This document shows, one piece after another, positions 32,630 through 44,224 of a stretch of 64,000 nt of DNA. A program made the translations under genes and the position numbers. Numbering within the stretch: the stretch's first letter is position 1; the number at the start of each line of letters is the position of its first letter. Source of the DNA: Dryomyza anilis. Lineage: Eukaryota; Arthropoda; Insecta; Diptera; Dryomyzidae. Below the pieces are notes generated by a model. It was not told the DNA's origin, made no database searches, and was given only the letters and a program-made list of their open reading frames with translations. The stretch lies in the NCBI GenBank assembly GCA_951804985.1, contig OX638133.1:36667963-36731962 (forward strand), read 5' to 3'.

Positions 32630-35366
32630 CCTATTAATATAATAAATCTGTTTGTTCGTTTGTTTGTTCGTTTGTTTGTTCGTTTGTACGTTTGTTCCGC
32701 TTCTCCGTCTGAACGGCTGATCCGATTTCCATGAAATTTTTACCACAGATGCGGTATGGTCTGGAAGGAATGATAGGCTATATATGGGCGGTATTGGACA
32801 AAGAGGCGTGGCACCTCCCATACAACCTAAACTTTCAATGCGATATAACTCGGCACTTTCACCACCTACGAACATGAAACAAAAAACTCAAATACAAAAA
32901 AAAATAAAAACAAAAAAGCAAAAGCACAAAACAAAACAAAAGCAAAAATACAAAAACAAAAGCAATCACGTTTGTTCCGCTTCTTTGTCTAAACGGCTGA
33001 TCCGATTGTCTTGAAATTTTTACCACAGATGGAAGGAATGATAGGCTATATATGGGCGGGATTGGGCAAAGAGGCGTGGCACCTCCCATACAACCTAAAC
33101 TTACAATACGATATAACTCGGCACTTTCACCAGCTACGAACATGAAACAAAAAACTCAAATACAAAAAAAAAAAATTAAAAACAAAAAAGTAAAAGCACA
33201 AAACAAAACAAAAGCAAAAATACAAAAACAAAAGCAATCACGTTTGTTCCGCTTCTCCGTCTAAACGGCTGATCCGATTGTCTTGAAATTTTTACCACAG
33301 ATGCAGTATGGTCTGGAAGGAATGATAGTCTATATATGGGCGGGATTGGACAAAGAGGCGTGGCACCTCCCATGCAACCTAAACACGATATAACTCGGCA
33401 CTTTCACCAGCTACGAACATGAAACAAAAAATTCAAATACAAAAAAAAAATTAAAAACAATAAAGCAAAAGCACAACACAAAACAAAAGCAAAAATACAA
33501 AAACAAAACCAATCACATAAAACCGCAATCCACTAAATGAAAAACAAAAAAAGGAAAGAAAAAGAAAAACAAACTCACCACACTAAAACTAACCAAACTA
33601 AAACTCACCACACTAAAATTCACCCTTAAATTAACCACATTGAAACCCACCACACTATAATTCACCACACTAAAACTCACCACACTAAAACTCACCACAC
33701 TAAAACTCACCACACTAAAACTCACCACACAAAAACTCACCACACTAAAACTCACCACACTAAAACTCACCACACAAAAACTCACCACACTAAAACTCAC
33801 CACACTAAAACTCACTACACTTAAACTCACCGCACTAAAACTCACCACACTTAAACTCACCTCACAAAAATTCAACACACTAAAACTCACCACACCAAAA
33901 CTCACCACACTAAAACTCACCACACTAAAACTCACCACACTAAACTCACCACACAAAATCTCACCACACTAAAACTCACCACACTAAAACTCACCACACT
34001 AAAACTCACCACACTAAAACTCACCACACTTAAACTCACCACACTAAAACTCACCACACAAAATCTCACCACACAAAAATTTAACACACTAAAATTCACC
34101 ACACTAAAACCCACCACACTAAAATTTCACCACACTAAAACTTACCACACAAAAATTCAACACACTAAAACTCACCACACTAAAACTCACCACACTAAAA
34201 CTCACCACACAAAATCTCACCACACTAAAACTCACCACACTAAAACTCACAACACTTAAACTCACCACACAAAAATTTAACACACTAAAATTCACCACAC
34301 TTAAACTCACCATACCAAAACTCTCCACACTAAAACTTACCACACTAAAACTCACCACACTAAAACTCACCGCACTAAAACTAACCACACAAAAATTCAA
34401 CACACTAAAATTCACCACACTTAAACTCACCACACTAAAATTTCACCGCACTTAAACTCACCATACTAAAACTCACTACACTAAAATTTCACCACATTAA
34501 AATTCACCACTTTTAAACTCACCACATTAAAACTCACTACACTCAAATTTCGATACACTAAAACTCACCACACTAAAACTCACCGCACTAAAATTCACCA
34601 CACTAAAACCCACCACACTATAATTAACCACACTAAAACTCACCACCCTAAAATTCACTACACTAAAACTCACCACAATAAAATTCATCACATTAAAATT
34701 CATCACACTAAAACTCACCACAATAAAAATCACCACACTAAAACTCGCTACACTAAAACACGCCACAATAAAACACGCCACATTAAAATTCACCACACTA
34801 AAACCCACCACACTATAATTGACCACACTAAAACTCACCACACTTAAAAACACCACACAAAAATTCAACACACTAAAACTCACCACACTGAAACTCACCA
34901 CACTAAAACTCACCACACCAAAACTAACCACAATTAAACTCACCACTCCAAAATTCACCACATCTAAACTCACCACACCGAAACTTACTACATTAAAACC
35001 CACCACACTAAAACTTCTACTGGGAAAAACTCTACGGGGAAGAATTCTACGGGAAAGAATTCTACCGGGAACAATTCTACCGGGATGAATTCTACGTTGA
35101 GAATTCTACGGGAAAGCGTTCTATGTGGATTTTCCGGGAAGATTTCTACTGGGAATAATTCTGCGAAGAAGCGCAATCTGAGAAAAAATTGTCTTTGAGA
35201 AAAGTTGTTGTTGGCGGAGAATTATTTGGTTACCACATTTATAAAACCAATAAAAAAATTTCAACAGCTAAGCACGGGCCCCTCATATAAATAATATATT
35301 AATAAAATTGCTCCATATCTTTGAATTCAGAAAATCTTGGCACGAGTCGTGCACGGGTCCAGCTAG
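32630..35366 (+). mobile_element. Non-autonomous Helitron 2, 2.7 kb, complete ends
   Basis: 5' TC at 32630 (after A), three tandem head units (about 32640-32968, 32969-33238, 33239-33535), a ~1.4-kb CACACTAAAACTCAC minisatellite, GAATTCTACGGG repeats, then the terminal hairpin GCACGAGTCGTGC (35340-35352), ten bases, and CTAG at 35363-35366, followed by T. These are the defining Helitron termini and A^T insertion site. The antisense VVSFSVVSF-type open frames come from the minisatellite. No protein is encoded. Confidence 0.87.
33573..35010 (+). repeat. 15-bp minisatellite inside Helitron 2
   Basis: Around 95 units of a 15-bp word near CACACTAAAACTCAC, with frequent TTCAC for CTCAC and occasional TTAAA variants. 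It is much longer than in Helitrons 3 and 4 (about 450-550 bp), so it has expanded in situ. Because 15 is a multiple of 3, all units stay in one frame and mimic long open frames on the minus strand. Confidence 0.85.
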
Positions 35367-35647
35367 TTTAAAATATATGTAAGTTGCATTGTTGGACGGC
35401 CATTAGGTAGCACATAGTTTTAAATACGTTGATAAAAAAATATATTATAAAATTGCAATAGTTGAGTATTTATTCACGCAGAGAAAAAAAAAATATTTCG
35501 ATATTGCTACAATTATCATAGATGGTTGCAGCAAGTATTTGAATTTTATTTCAACAACAATATGGACGCCATAATTATATTATAGTAGATACACATCGGT
35601 AAATGACATAATTGACGACAAGGGCATCCATAATAAATCGAGAAAAC
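35367..35647. other. Intergenic between Helitron 2 and MITE-2
   Basis: AT-rich with no supported feature. Confidence 0.35.
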
Positions 35648-35861
35648 TCATAAAAAAATACTATAAAATCAATAGTTTTATGCTATTGAAAGTGGTGAAT
35701 ATGACAAATTATTAGTTTAATTGGTAAATACCATTAAATACTACAAAATACTATTAATTACTATTAAATTATTTTTGTGTGTTATATGAACATATTTATT
35801 TGTGTACTATTGAATCAATAACTATTTCATTGACCAATTTTAATAGGTTTGTTTTCTGGGT
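35648..35861 (+). mobile_element. MITE-2 copy 3, diverged
   Basis: AAAAAATACTATAAAATCAA to TTGACCAATTTTAATAGG and TTTTCTGGGT, with ACCATTAAATACTACAAAAT in the middle. Same layout as 8783-9003. Older by divergence. Confidence 0.55.
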
Positions 35862-35864
35862 CTG

Positions 35865-36858
35865 GTACGATAAGTCGAAATTTAAAATATCGAAACTAAA
35901 AATACCGAAGACAAAAATGTAGAAAATAAAAATGCCGAAACCTAAAAATGTCGAAAACAAAAATGTCGAAAACAAAAATGTTGAAAACAAAATTGTTGAA
36001 AACTAAAATGAAAAAACTAACCGAAAAAATGTCTAAATAAATAAATAGTAACAAAAATAGCGATTCTTGTTTTAGAAAAATATTTTAGTAAACAACAAAT
36101 TTTAATAAATATAATGAAATACGAAGATAAAGATTTTAAAAAATAACATATTCGTAACAAAGACACCAAAATTCTGAGTCCGGTCGTATCGAAAATCCAA
36201 ATCTTCGCTACGAATTCAAATTTTCAGCTACTTTAGGATCCGTGCGTAGTGGAATTCAGGGTGAATATGTTTCATTCCGCATGGATCCTAGAGTAGCTAA
36301 AAATTTGTATTTGTACGGAGATTCATATTTCCGCTACGATGGGACTCAGGTGGGGTGAGATACTATAAGCTGCAAATATTAGTTTAAAACTATAACAACT
36401 ATTATAAAAATACGAATTTAATTTGAAGGCGCTACTTTTAAATATTTTGCCATCAAAATACCATCTTGAAATGATGCATATGAACCACCATACAAAATGT
36501 GATCTTTCTAACTTTAAACAATAACAGTATCTCTGGAAATAATGCATATCGCGAAATCCAAAATTCCATTGATATCGCAGAAGGTGAGTTGCAACCCCTA
36601 TCGATTTGGTGTGGCTTAAATAAGATTTGTAATTTGAATTTCAACATTTTAATATTTCGACATATTAATTTTCTACATTTTTTGTTCCTATAAAAAAAAT
36701 GTGTTCATATTTATTTAAATTTTTATTTTTTCGACATTTCTATCTTTAAAATATTTTTTCGACAATTTTTGTTTCGGCCAAAAATGGTTTCGGCATTTTA
36801 AGGCTTTTGAAATTTCGACATTTTTAGGTTTCGATATTTTATTTTTCGACATATCGTA
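35865..36858. mobile_element. Foldback-like element with TCGAAA minisatellite arms
   Basis: The left arm starts TACGATAAGTCGAAATTTAA. The right arm ends with its inverse (TTCGACATATCGTA at 36845-36858). Both arms continue as imperfect AAAAATGTCGAAAAC repeats (35880-36010; 36630-36850 inverted). Inside, AGCTACTTTAGGATCCGTGCG (36228-36248) and its near-inverse CGCATGGATCCTAGAGTAGCT (36278-36298) form a smaller hairpin. No transposase is present. This arm structure resembles FB/Galileo-type P-superfamily elements, but that assignment is inference. Confidence 0.65.
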
Positions 36859-36992
36859 CGGATCCCTTGTTGTCTGAGAATCTATAAATGACGTGATTGA
36901 CATCGTAAATGATACTTCATGAACGAATTGGTGGACTGTTGCTATCAGTCATCGATGGTCTTCATCTGACATAGGTGAGTTATGGAGGAAAT

Positions 36993-38653
36993 GGGGATGT
37001 CCATCTGAAAAAAATCGATATAATACATCGTATCGTTACATCGTTGTTTTCCGATGTAACGAACAAAAACATCGATGTTTTCGATGCATCGAATGAAAAA
37101 TGATTTGGTAAATAATTTAAATTTTGACGAAGATTTTATAGTATTTTATATGTCAAATAACCAAATTAAAAAGGTTTAAATAAATAAGTGTTTGAATTTA
37201 AACATTTTCTTATTATACAAAATAATTAGCCCTTGGGAATCAAAAATGTCAAAGTCCATGGTTAAGTCATTTTGAGAAAAACACGAAAACCATGTACGAA
37301 GCGAATGGTACTTTAAAGTGTTTAATCTATATATATAAAACTCTTGATCCGTCTGTCTGTCTGTCTGTCTGTTTGTTCCAGCATCACGTCTAAACCGCTG
37401 AACCGATTTAACTGAAATTTTGCACCAGGATACTATGGAGTCCGGAGGGTGTCATAGGCTATATATGGGCGGGATTAGAAAAAGGGGCGTGGTACCTCCC
37501 ATACAACCTAAACTTTCAAAACGACATAACTCGACACATTCACAAGCTAAGAAGATGAAACAAAAAATACAATTACAAAAAAAAAACACAAAAGCCAAAA
37601 CATAAAAACAAAAGCAAAAATCAAACACAAAACAAAAAAAAAAGTAAAAGCACAAAACTTAAGCAATAACTCAAAAACAACAGAAAAATAAAAAAGGATA
37701 GAAAACAAAATCAACCACATTAAAATTCACCACACTAAAACTCATCACACTAAAATTCACCACACTAAAACTCACCATACTAAAGTTTACCACACTAAAA
37801 TTTACCACACTAAAATTTACCACACTCAAATTCACCACACTAAAACTCAATACAATAAAATTCACCACAGTCAAATTCACCACACTAAAACTCACAACAC
37901 TAAAACTCACCACACTAAAACACACCACATTGAAACTCACCACACCAAAATTCGCCACACTAAATTCACCACACAAAAACTCACCACACTAAAATTCACC
38001 ACACTAAAACTCACCACACGAAAACTCACCTCACTAAAATTCACCACACTCAAATTCATCCACTAAAACTGACCACACTAAAATTCACCACACTTAAATT
38101 GAACACACTAAAACACAAAACAATAAAATTCACTACACTTGAACTCACCACACTAAAACTCACCACACTAAAACTTCTACTGGAAAAAACTATACGGGGA
38201 AGAATTCTACGGGAAAGAATTCCACTGGAAAGAATTCTACGGGGAACAACAGTCTGAGAAAGAATTGTATATGAGAAAAGTTGTTTTAGCGGAGAATTAG
38301 TTTGGTATTGGTTACTACATTTATAAAACCAATAAAAAATACGTCCACGGGTCCCTGATATAAATAATAAAAATGTTATTTATATTAATAAAATTGCTCC
38401 ATAACCTTGCATTCTTTGCACGAGTCGTGTACGGTTCCAGCTAGTTTCAAATAGAATTCCATAAATAATCAAATTTAGCAAATATGAATTTAGCAGTGAT
38501 TCGATATAGAGAAGAGGTTCTGAGGCTTATATTGCATCGGAAAACAGTGATGTATCGTATAGATTCTGAGGCTTATATTGCATCGGAAAACATCGATGTA
38601 TCGAAGCAATATATCGAGTGTTTATAAAACATCGATATATTTTGTACATCCCT
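36993..38653. mobile_element. ATCGATG-rich TIR element split by a Helitron
   Basis: The left end GGGATGTCCA, AAAATCGATATAATACATCG and TGTTTTCCGATGTAA is matched in inverse at the right: GCATCGGAAAACATCGATG, ATCGATATATTTTGTACATCCC. A direct duplication of ATTCTGAGGCTTATATTGC plus ATCGGAAAAC lies at 38517-38600. The body is interrupted by Helitron 3 (37326-38444). Short and non-coding without it (about 540 bp). Confidence 0.6.
37326..38444 (+). mobile_element. Non-autonomous Helitron 3, 1119 bp
   Basis: A^TCTATATATATAAAACTC start at 37326, CTGT microsatellite, head with ACGTCTAAACCGCTGAACCG and TATATGGGCGGGATT. A CACACTAAAATTCAC minisatellite (37710-38165), GAATTCTACGGG repeats and the hairpin CACGAGTCGTG (38420-38430) follow, then CTAG at 38441-38444 followed by T. 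Complete borders. It sits inside the ATCGATG-rich TIR element and is therefore younger. Confidence 0.87.
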
Positions 38654-39022
38654 AAGAGGTATCATTGATGACATTTCCCACAGGGTAATTTAAACCTCGA
38701 AAAAATACAGGCAGCTCAAGATCTTATTTAATTGAATTAATGAAAAAAGTATAAGTAATGCTTTATTTTCGACCACGTTTTCAATTTAACAAATTTGTTG
38801 TTTCAATTGTCGATCAGATATTTAATTGATTTAAATAGCATTTTGTTTGTGGGGCAAACCAAATAATCAAACGTTTTAAAACATGAAAAATTTATATCTT
38901 TTCACAATCGGTTAAATATTGTGCAACGACTATTTTTGATACATGAATAATTTAAAACGTTTAAGTAATATGTTTGGTTTTAGACGAAGGGAATTGAAAA
39001 CAAATAGTACTCAAACATTAAT
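38654..39022. other. Intergenic, no gene seen
   Basis: AT-rich sequence without repeats or coding signature. Confidence 0.4.
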
Positions 39023-39726
39023 AAAAAACCAGTTGGGAAGGTTAGATCACATGGGAAATTTTAAAGTAGGTGTAATTATGATAGTTAGGATTATCAAAAT
39101 TATAGTCGGTCTAAGCCGACTATAAATACCCTACACATATGTGTGGTTACCATTCAAAGTGATATATAGGTCACCAGGGTATACGAATCCTGAAAATAAC
39201 TACAAACATTCAATCGCTGAAGAATTTCCATTCCGAATTTCGATTTTTTTTTTGTGAACCACAAGTCTTTTCGCCGGAAAACATTATTATCATGTATTTG
39301 AGCATGATGTCAATATATATTTGACCAACAAAGTTTACCTAAGCACGTATACATAAAAATTGATCTTTATATGTACATTTTATATGTGGTATTTGAACAT
39401 AAGTGGTCGGATCATAGGTCACCATGGACCGATCACGCCAATTTTTTCGCACATACAGCGTAGGTATATTAGTAATCTAAGTTATAAGTTTCATTTATCT
39501 AGCTCTTCAATTTTAAAAGTCTTAGGGATTTCAACAGACAAACAGACAGACGGACAGACAGACGGACAGACAGACAGACGGACAGACGGACATCGCTAAA
39601 TCGACTCAGGAGGTCATGCTGATCAAGAATATATATACTTTTCCATACCGGAGATGCTTCCTTCTGGGTGTTACAAACGGCGTACCAAACTGAATATACC
39701 CTTTCACTTTTAGTGTAGGGTATAAA
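39023..39726 (+). repeat. PAL-family dispersed repeat, best copy
   Basis: Begins AAAAAACCAGTTGGGAAGG. It contains TAGTCGGTCTAAGCCGACTA (palindrome at 39100-39121) next to AATACCCTACACA, a GACGGACA microsatellite (39540-39595), ATCGCTAAATCGACTCAGG and GATCAAGAATATATATACTT, and closes with GTGTAGGGTATAAAAA. The first 440 bp are nearly identical to 63524-64000, which carries about 35 extra bases after CCATTC. The central part is very like repeats seen throughout higher-fly genomes. It is non-coding. Confidence 0.72.
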
Positions 39727-40664
39727 AACATAATTGGTGGGTTTTAGTCATGGAGTACGAAAGTAGTTAATGTAAAAATTAACCATAAAAAATGTACCAT
39801 GTGGGTTACTATTCATAAGTAATATCGACAATATTGACCAGGCAAAACAAGTTAATTTTGAAATTTTTTAAATTTCAAAATTTGATATTTATATTTTAAT
39901 TAGATTTTTGGCTGAAAGATTGTTCAATGCTTTAAAATTGCATATTTCTAAAAAAAACTTTGCAATATGCAATTTTGACACACATCAAAAAAAAAACAAA
40001 TTTTTAATAGTAACTTAAAATGAATCAACTCTAAAAGCTTCAGAAGGTCAATAAAAATCTAACAATTGTATATTATGGGCGGCATCTTTATTACAACTGA
40101 AAAATTAATTAATCGCATACAATTTATAATGGTTTGGATCGTTATCTAATCCACTGTTCTTTTGTAGGAATTGCATCTGATGCTGTATCAGATGGAGCGC
40201 AGACAGACAGGCCAGGCCGTCAGTCAGTCAGTCAGTCAGCGCACTCGCAAAGAAATCCCTTTGTTCCATTGACAAGGATAACAATCTGCGAAAGTTGTTT
40301 TTGTTATTATAGTTGATTTTAGGTTGTGGCCTTTGTGAACTACTATTGTTATTTTGGTAGTTGTTTTTTTTTTTAACGCGGCTAGTCAAAGGAAAACGTG
40401 CATGAAAGTGGAAATTGTTACAAAACGTTGCTGAATGCACTTCATTTCCGTTGTGTGGAAAGAAAAATAAAAAAAACAGAAGGAAGAAATCGGTGGAGTG
40501 ACACAAATATAAAGATTAGTCGGATCTAGCGGATACGGAATTTTGTCACTTTGGGATTTACAGTGGTGAAATAATTGTTTTTATTGAAAATTTTAGCAGT
40601 CAAATGTAAGGTTTAAACCACTGAACACACCAAGTTATATTTATGAGATAGAAGTTCATTATAG
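39727..40664. other. Intergenic, no gene seen
   Basis: Contains a short (CAGT)n tract at 40211-40230. Otherwise single-copy. The part at 40180-40520 is less AT-rich and may be regulatory or an untranslated exon. No gene can be supported. Confidence 0.4.
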
Positions 40665-40666
40665 TA

Positions 40667-41916
40667 AGGACTGCGTAGAATATAATTGTCCGTTACATAT
40701 CTTCCCATATGTGCTATTGCAAGATTCAAATTAAAAAAATTTGATCATAGTACCTCTGAATTAAATGGCAGAAAATAATTTGTGTCAGTTATAGTCAATA
40801 TAAAATGTATTTAACGGGAAAATGGCAAACGAAGTGGAAGTGCGAGAAAATAAAATTAAAATTTTTCAAAAACAACCTAGTTGGTCTTTTAAAAAAATTG
40901 CCAAGGAGGTAGGGGCTAACCCTAAGACCATTTCTCGCGTTATCAACCGCTTTAAGGAAGACCTGAGTATTGATCGGAAGGTTCTGGTAAAAAAAGGCCC
41001 ACATGATAGTGAAAAGTCCAAGCATATCCGGAAGGAAATTGGCGAGAAAGGCGGATTGCTCAGAATCTTTCGTGCGCAGACTAAGAAAGAAGCTGGGCTG
41101 AAGACGTACAAGGTCCAAAAAGTTCCGGATAGAAATGCCGTCAAGAATAAAACTGCAAAACAACGAGCTAAAAAGCTGAACCAAGATTTTTTTAAAAAAT
41201 TCGATTCTGCATAATGGACGACGAAACTTATGTTTTAGCGGACTTTTCTCAGCTACCTGGGCAGGAATTTTATATAGCCGATTCTCGAGGAAATGCCGCT
41301 TAAAAATTCAAATTAAAAAAAATGACAAAATTCGCAAAGAAATTCCTTGTTTGGCAGGCAATTTGCAGTTGTGGAAAAAGGTGCAGCTCATTCGTGACAT
41401 CGGGTACAATTAATAGCGAAATATATGTGAAGGAATGCTTGCAAAATAGATTGCTTCCATTTTTACGCCAACATGAAGTGTCCACATTTTTTTGGACTGA
41501 CCTCGCTTCATGTCACTACAGCAAAACGGCCTTAGTGTGGATCCAATAAAATGCAGTGATTTTGGTGCCTAGAGAAGCCAATCTACCAAACTGTCCAGAA
41601 CTCAGGCCGATTGAGAGATACTGGGCTTTAGTAAAAAGGGAGATGAAGACAACAAAAAAAGTGGCCAAAGACCTTCAAGACTTTAAAAGAAAGTGGTCTT
41701 CAGCAGCTGTGAGGGTGTCGGACACTACCATTAATGGAAGGGGTTCCGGAAAAATTATAACTTTTTATTTACAAATATTAATTTCTGGTTTTTTATATAT
41801 TTTTTTAAATCTAAAAATAATTTGCAAAATAAAATATTTTATTCCATAAAAATTCGATTACTAGATTTCTAGATTTTTTCATTTTTGTAGCGGACATTTT
41901 TATTAGACGCAGTCCT
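40667..41916 (+). mobile_element. Tc1/mariner element, DD37E type, inactive
   Basis: A 1250-bp element with TIRs AGGACTGCGTAGAAT... and the inverse of ...ATTAGACGCAGTCCT, both running on to TGTCCG(T/C)TACA. TA duplications lie at 40665-40666 and 41917-41918. It contains a broken transposase whose second Asp and Glu are 37 residues apart, as in the ITmD37E group known from mosquitoes. Confidence 0.88.
40822..41849 (+). pseudogene. DD37E transposase with one frameshift and two stops
   Basis: Frame 40822-41214 gives the N-terminal half with HTH regions (SFKKIAKEVGANPKTISRVI at residues 22-41). Continuation is in another frame, starting about 41214 with MDDETYV (first catalytic Asp), so a one-base indel lies just before, at about 41200-41212. 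That frame is cut by TAA at 41301-41303 and TAA at 41547-41549 and resumes each time. Second Asp: FFWTDLASCHYS. Glu: NCPELRPIERYW. Remaining motifs are intact and collinear. Total about 340 codons. It cannot make full transposase. Confidence 0.87.
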
Positions 41917-41918
41917 TA

Positions 41919-42304
41919 GTTTGTATTTCGACCGTTTAAAACCCAAACGATTAGCAGGTTCGAGTTTTGGTTCTTGTATTAATCTTATTAATCTGTTCAC
42001 ACTTTTAATATCTTGAGCAGAATACCGAACTAATTTTCCTTCAACTACATAGATCTAAGAAACCATTTCCAAGCAATTTTAAACACAATTTTAAAATAAG
42101 AATGAAAAAGTAAAGGATATTTTTATTAAAAAGTTAAATTTTGTGTTTTTTTATTTTAAAAACCGACCTAAAATCGAAACCATACGTTGGTTTTGAATAT
42201 CAATTTATATCTGATTTCTCGATAATTTTTTGATTTTTGTTGTAACCAAACATTCTATTTTATGCTTCTTTACATTTTTCTAATTATTTTATTAAATGAT
42301 GTTA
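41919..42304. other. Intergenic, AT-rich
   Basis: No feature supported. Confidence 0.35.
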
Positions 42305-42317
42305 ATTTAACAAATAG

Positions 42318-42625
42318 TAGCCGCGGTAGCTCAGGGGTTAGTGCGTTGGACTGCGAGCCGAAAGGTCCCCAGTTCAAGCCTGGACTGGGGCTAACAACAT
42401 CTTTTCATAGAACCATTTTTCTATACCGCGCTACCTCTCGTCAGTAAATGGCAAACCTACGAGAGTAAAACCATTGCCTATGAAAAGCTCTCATCCGCCG
42501 TTCGGATTCGGCAATAAACTGTAGGTCCCACCACTTTGAGTACAAATATAACACGCACAGCTCAAAATGGTGAGAGAGCTCGGCCGAAGTTCTATACAGG
42601 ACTGTAGCGCCAAACTATTATTATT
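42318..42625 (+). mobile_element. SINE-A copy 4
   Basis: Full length, from TAGCCGCGGTAGCTCA to CGCCAAACTATTATT. A perfect 13-bp target duplication ATTTAACAAATAG lies at 42305-42317 and 42626-42638. The A box has one change (CAGGGG). Confidence 0.93.
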
Positions 42626-42638
42626 ATTTAACAAATAG

Positions 42639-43305
42639 ACTATTTTTTAAATTTATCAAGTCTAATAACTTGCTGAAGACAATACTGACGAATACTGTCT
42701 AAGTTATATGACATCTAAAATAAATTATATCCGAAAAAAAATTGAAATTTGTTACACCTCTACTCATTTGTAAAATAAGTAAAAAGGGATATTTACCATA
42801 AATAGAACAGACTTAATAATCAATTATTTAGATCTTCTTTGAGACAAACATCTTGCAAACATCCAACAAATACGATAAATATTGCTAGGAAACATCTTTA
42901 AAATTTACGATTACGTATAGCAAATCTCACGTAAACTCGCGGAGTAATTTTAATTTAATTGAAATAAAAGGAATCAAATGGATTTTTTTATTTTCGAATA
43001 AATGCAGTATGTTTGTTATACATCGGCATTGCTTTAAAATGCCTTCAACGGTAAAATTGTACCATGACTTAATCTTGGATGTACTAGGTCCGGTAGCAAT
43101 ATTGTAATCAAGGAGTACACAGAAAAGATACTATTTACCATAACGTTGAAAATTTCAATCTAACGAATTTTTATTTACACTTTTACCATTCAAATTTAAA
43201 TTTGATTGGACGCCATTTATACGCATTGGGACTTTTTTAATAATTGTTGTGGATATTTCGAGTGTACAGAAAATTTATGACGTTTGCCTTTTTTTTGTAT
43301 AAACC
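42639..43305. other. Intergenic, no gene seen
   Basis: AT-rich. ACACAGAAAAGATACTATTTACC at 43118-43140 resembles a MITE-2 terminus, possibly a solo end. Confidence 0.35.
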
Positions 43306-43318
43306 AAATGTCAAAGTA

Positions 43319-43629
43319 GTAGTCGCGGTAGCTCAGTAGTTAGTGCGTTGGACTGCGAGCCAAAAGGTCCCCGGTTCAAGCCTGGGCTGGGGCTAACAAC
43401 ATCTTTTCATAGAACCATTTTTCTATACCGCGCTACCTCTCGGCAGTAAATGGCAAACCTACGAGAGTAAAACCATTGCCTATGAAAAGCTCGCACCGCC
43501 GTTCGGATTCGGCCATAAAGTGTAGGTCCCACCACTTTGAGTACAAATATAACACGCACAGCTCAAAAATGGTGAGAGAGCTCGGCCGAAGTGCTATACA
43601 GGACTGTAGCGCCAAACTATTATTCTTAT
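43319..43629 (+). mobile_element. SINE-A copy 5
   Basis: Full length, head GTAGTCGCGGTAGCTCAGTA, tail AACTATTATTCTT. A 13-bp target duplication AAATGTCAAAGTA lies at 43306-43318 and 43630-43642. Only about 0.7 kb from copy 4 in the same orientation. Confidence 0.93.
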
Positions 43630-44224
43630 AAATGTCAAAGTAAGCCAATGTTTTATTGCAAATGTCCCGAAACACAGGATGTTTGCTATCAGTCAAGATT
43701 GTACTTTTGTAGTTATTTTCAGGATTGGTGACCTACACAAAAATAAAAATGTACATCACATTGATGAATTCCGTTCTTCAAACCATGATTCATGGTATTT
43801 AATAACCATTCATAATATTAATAACTAAGGACATATGTTATAATGCGATCATAAATATGATTAACACTTGGTAACTCTCAAAAAATTGTTCTTCAATATG
43901 ATGGATTGTATGCACACAAAAAAAAAATTCACCAACAACCTGTATTCATCATGTTGATCATTTCACTCATTGAACTAAAATCGTATTTTTTCAATGTTTT
44001 TCATATTAAATATTTTTTATATAATTAAATTTCAAACAAAATTTGGTCACCATTTACACATTTACGTATTTATAATTCTGATAAGATTTATAATATTTAA
44101 ATTAATATGGTTTGATGAACAAAATTCATCAATATGATGTTCACTATTCCATTAATATGATGAAATGAAAGCTTCGAATAATTAGCAATTAAATATTATA
44201 AATCCTTTATGAATTATAAATACA

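Noticed and set aside
33513..35006. Minus-strand open frames of 60-160 codons with VVSFSVVSF repeats
   Set aside because: Produced by the 15-bp Helitron minisatellite, whose length is a multiple of three. The same pattern occurs in every Helitron copy.
42318..42400. tRNA gene
   Set aside because: A and B boxes are present, but the sequence runs on into a 300-bp repeated body with (ATT)n tail and target duplication. It is a SINE head, as are the similar heads at 4486, 43319 and 59120.
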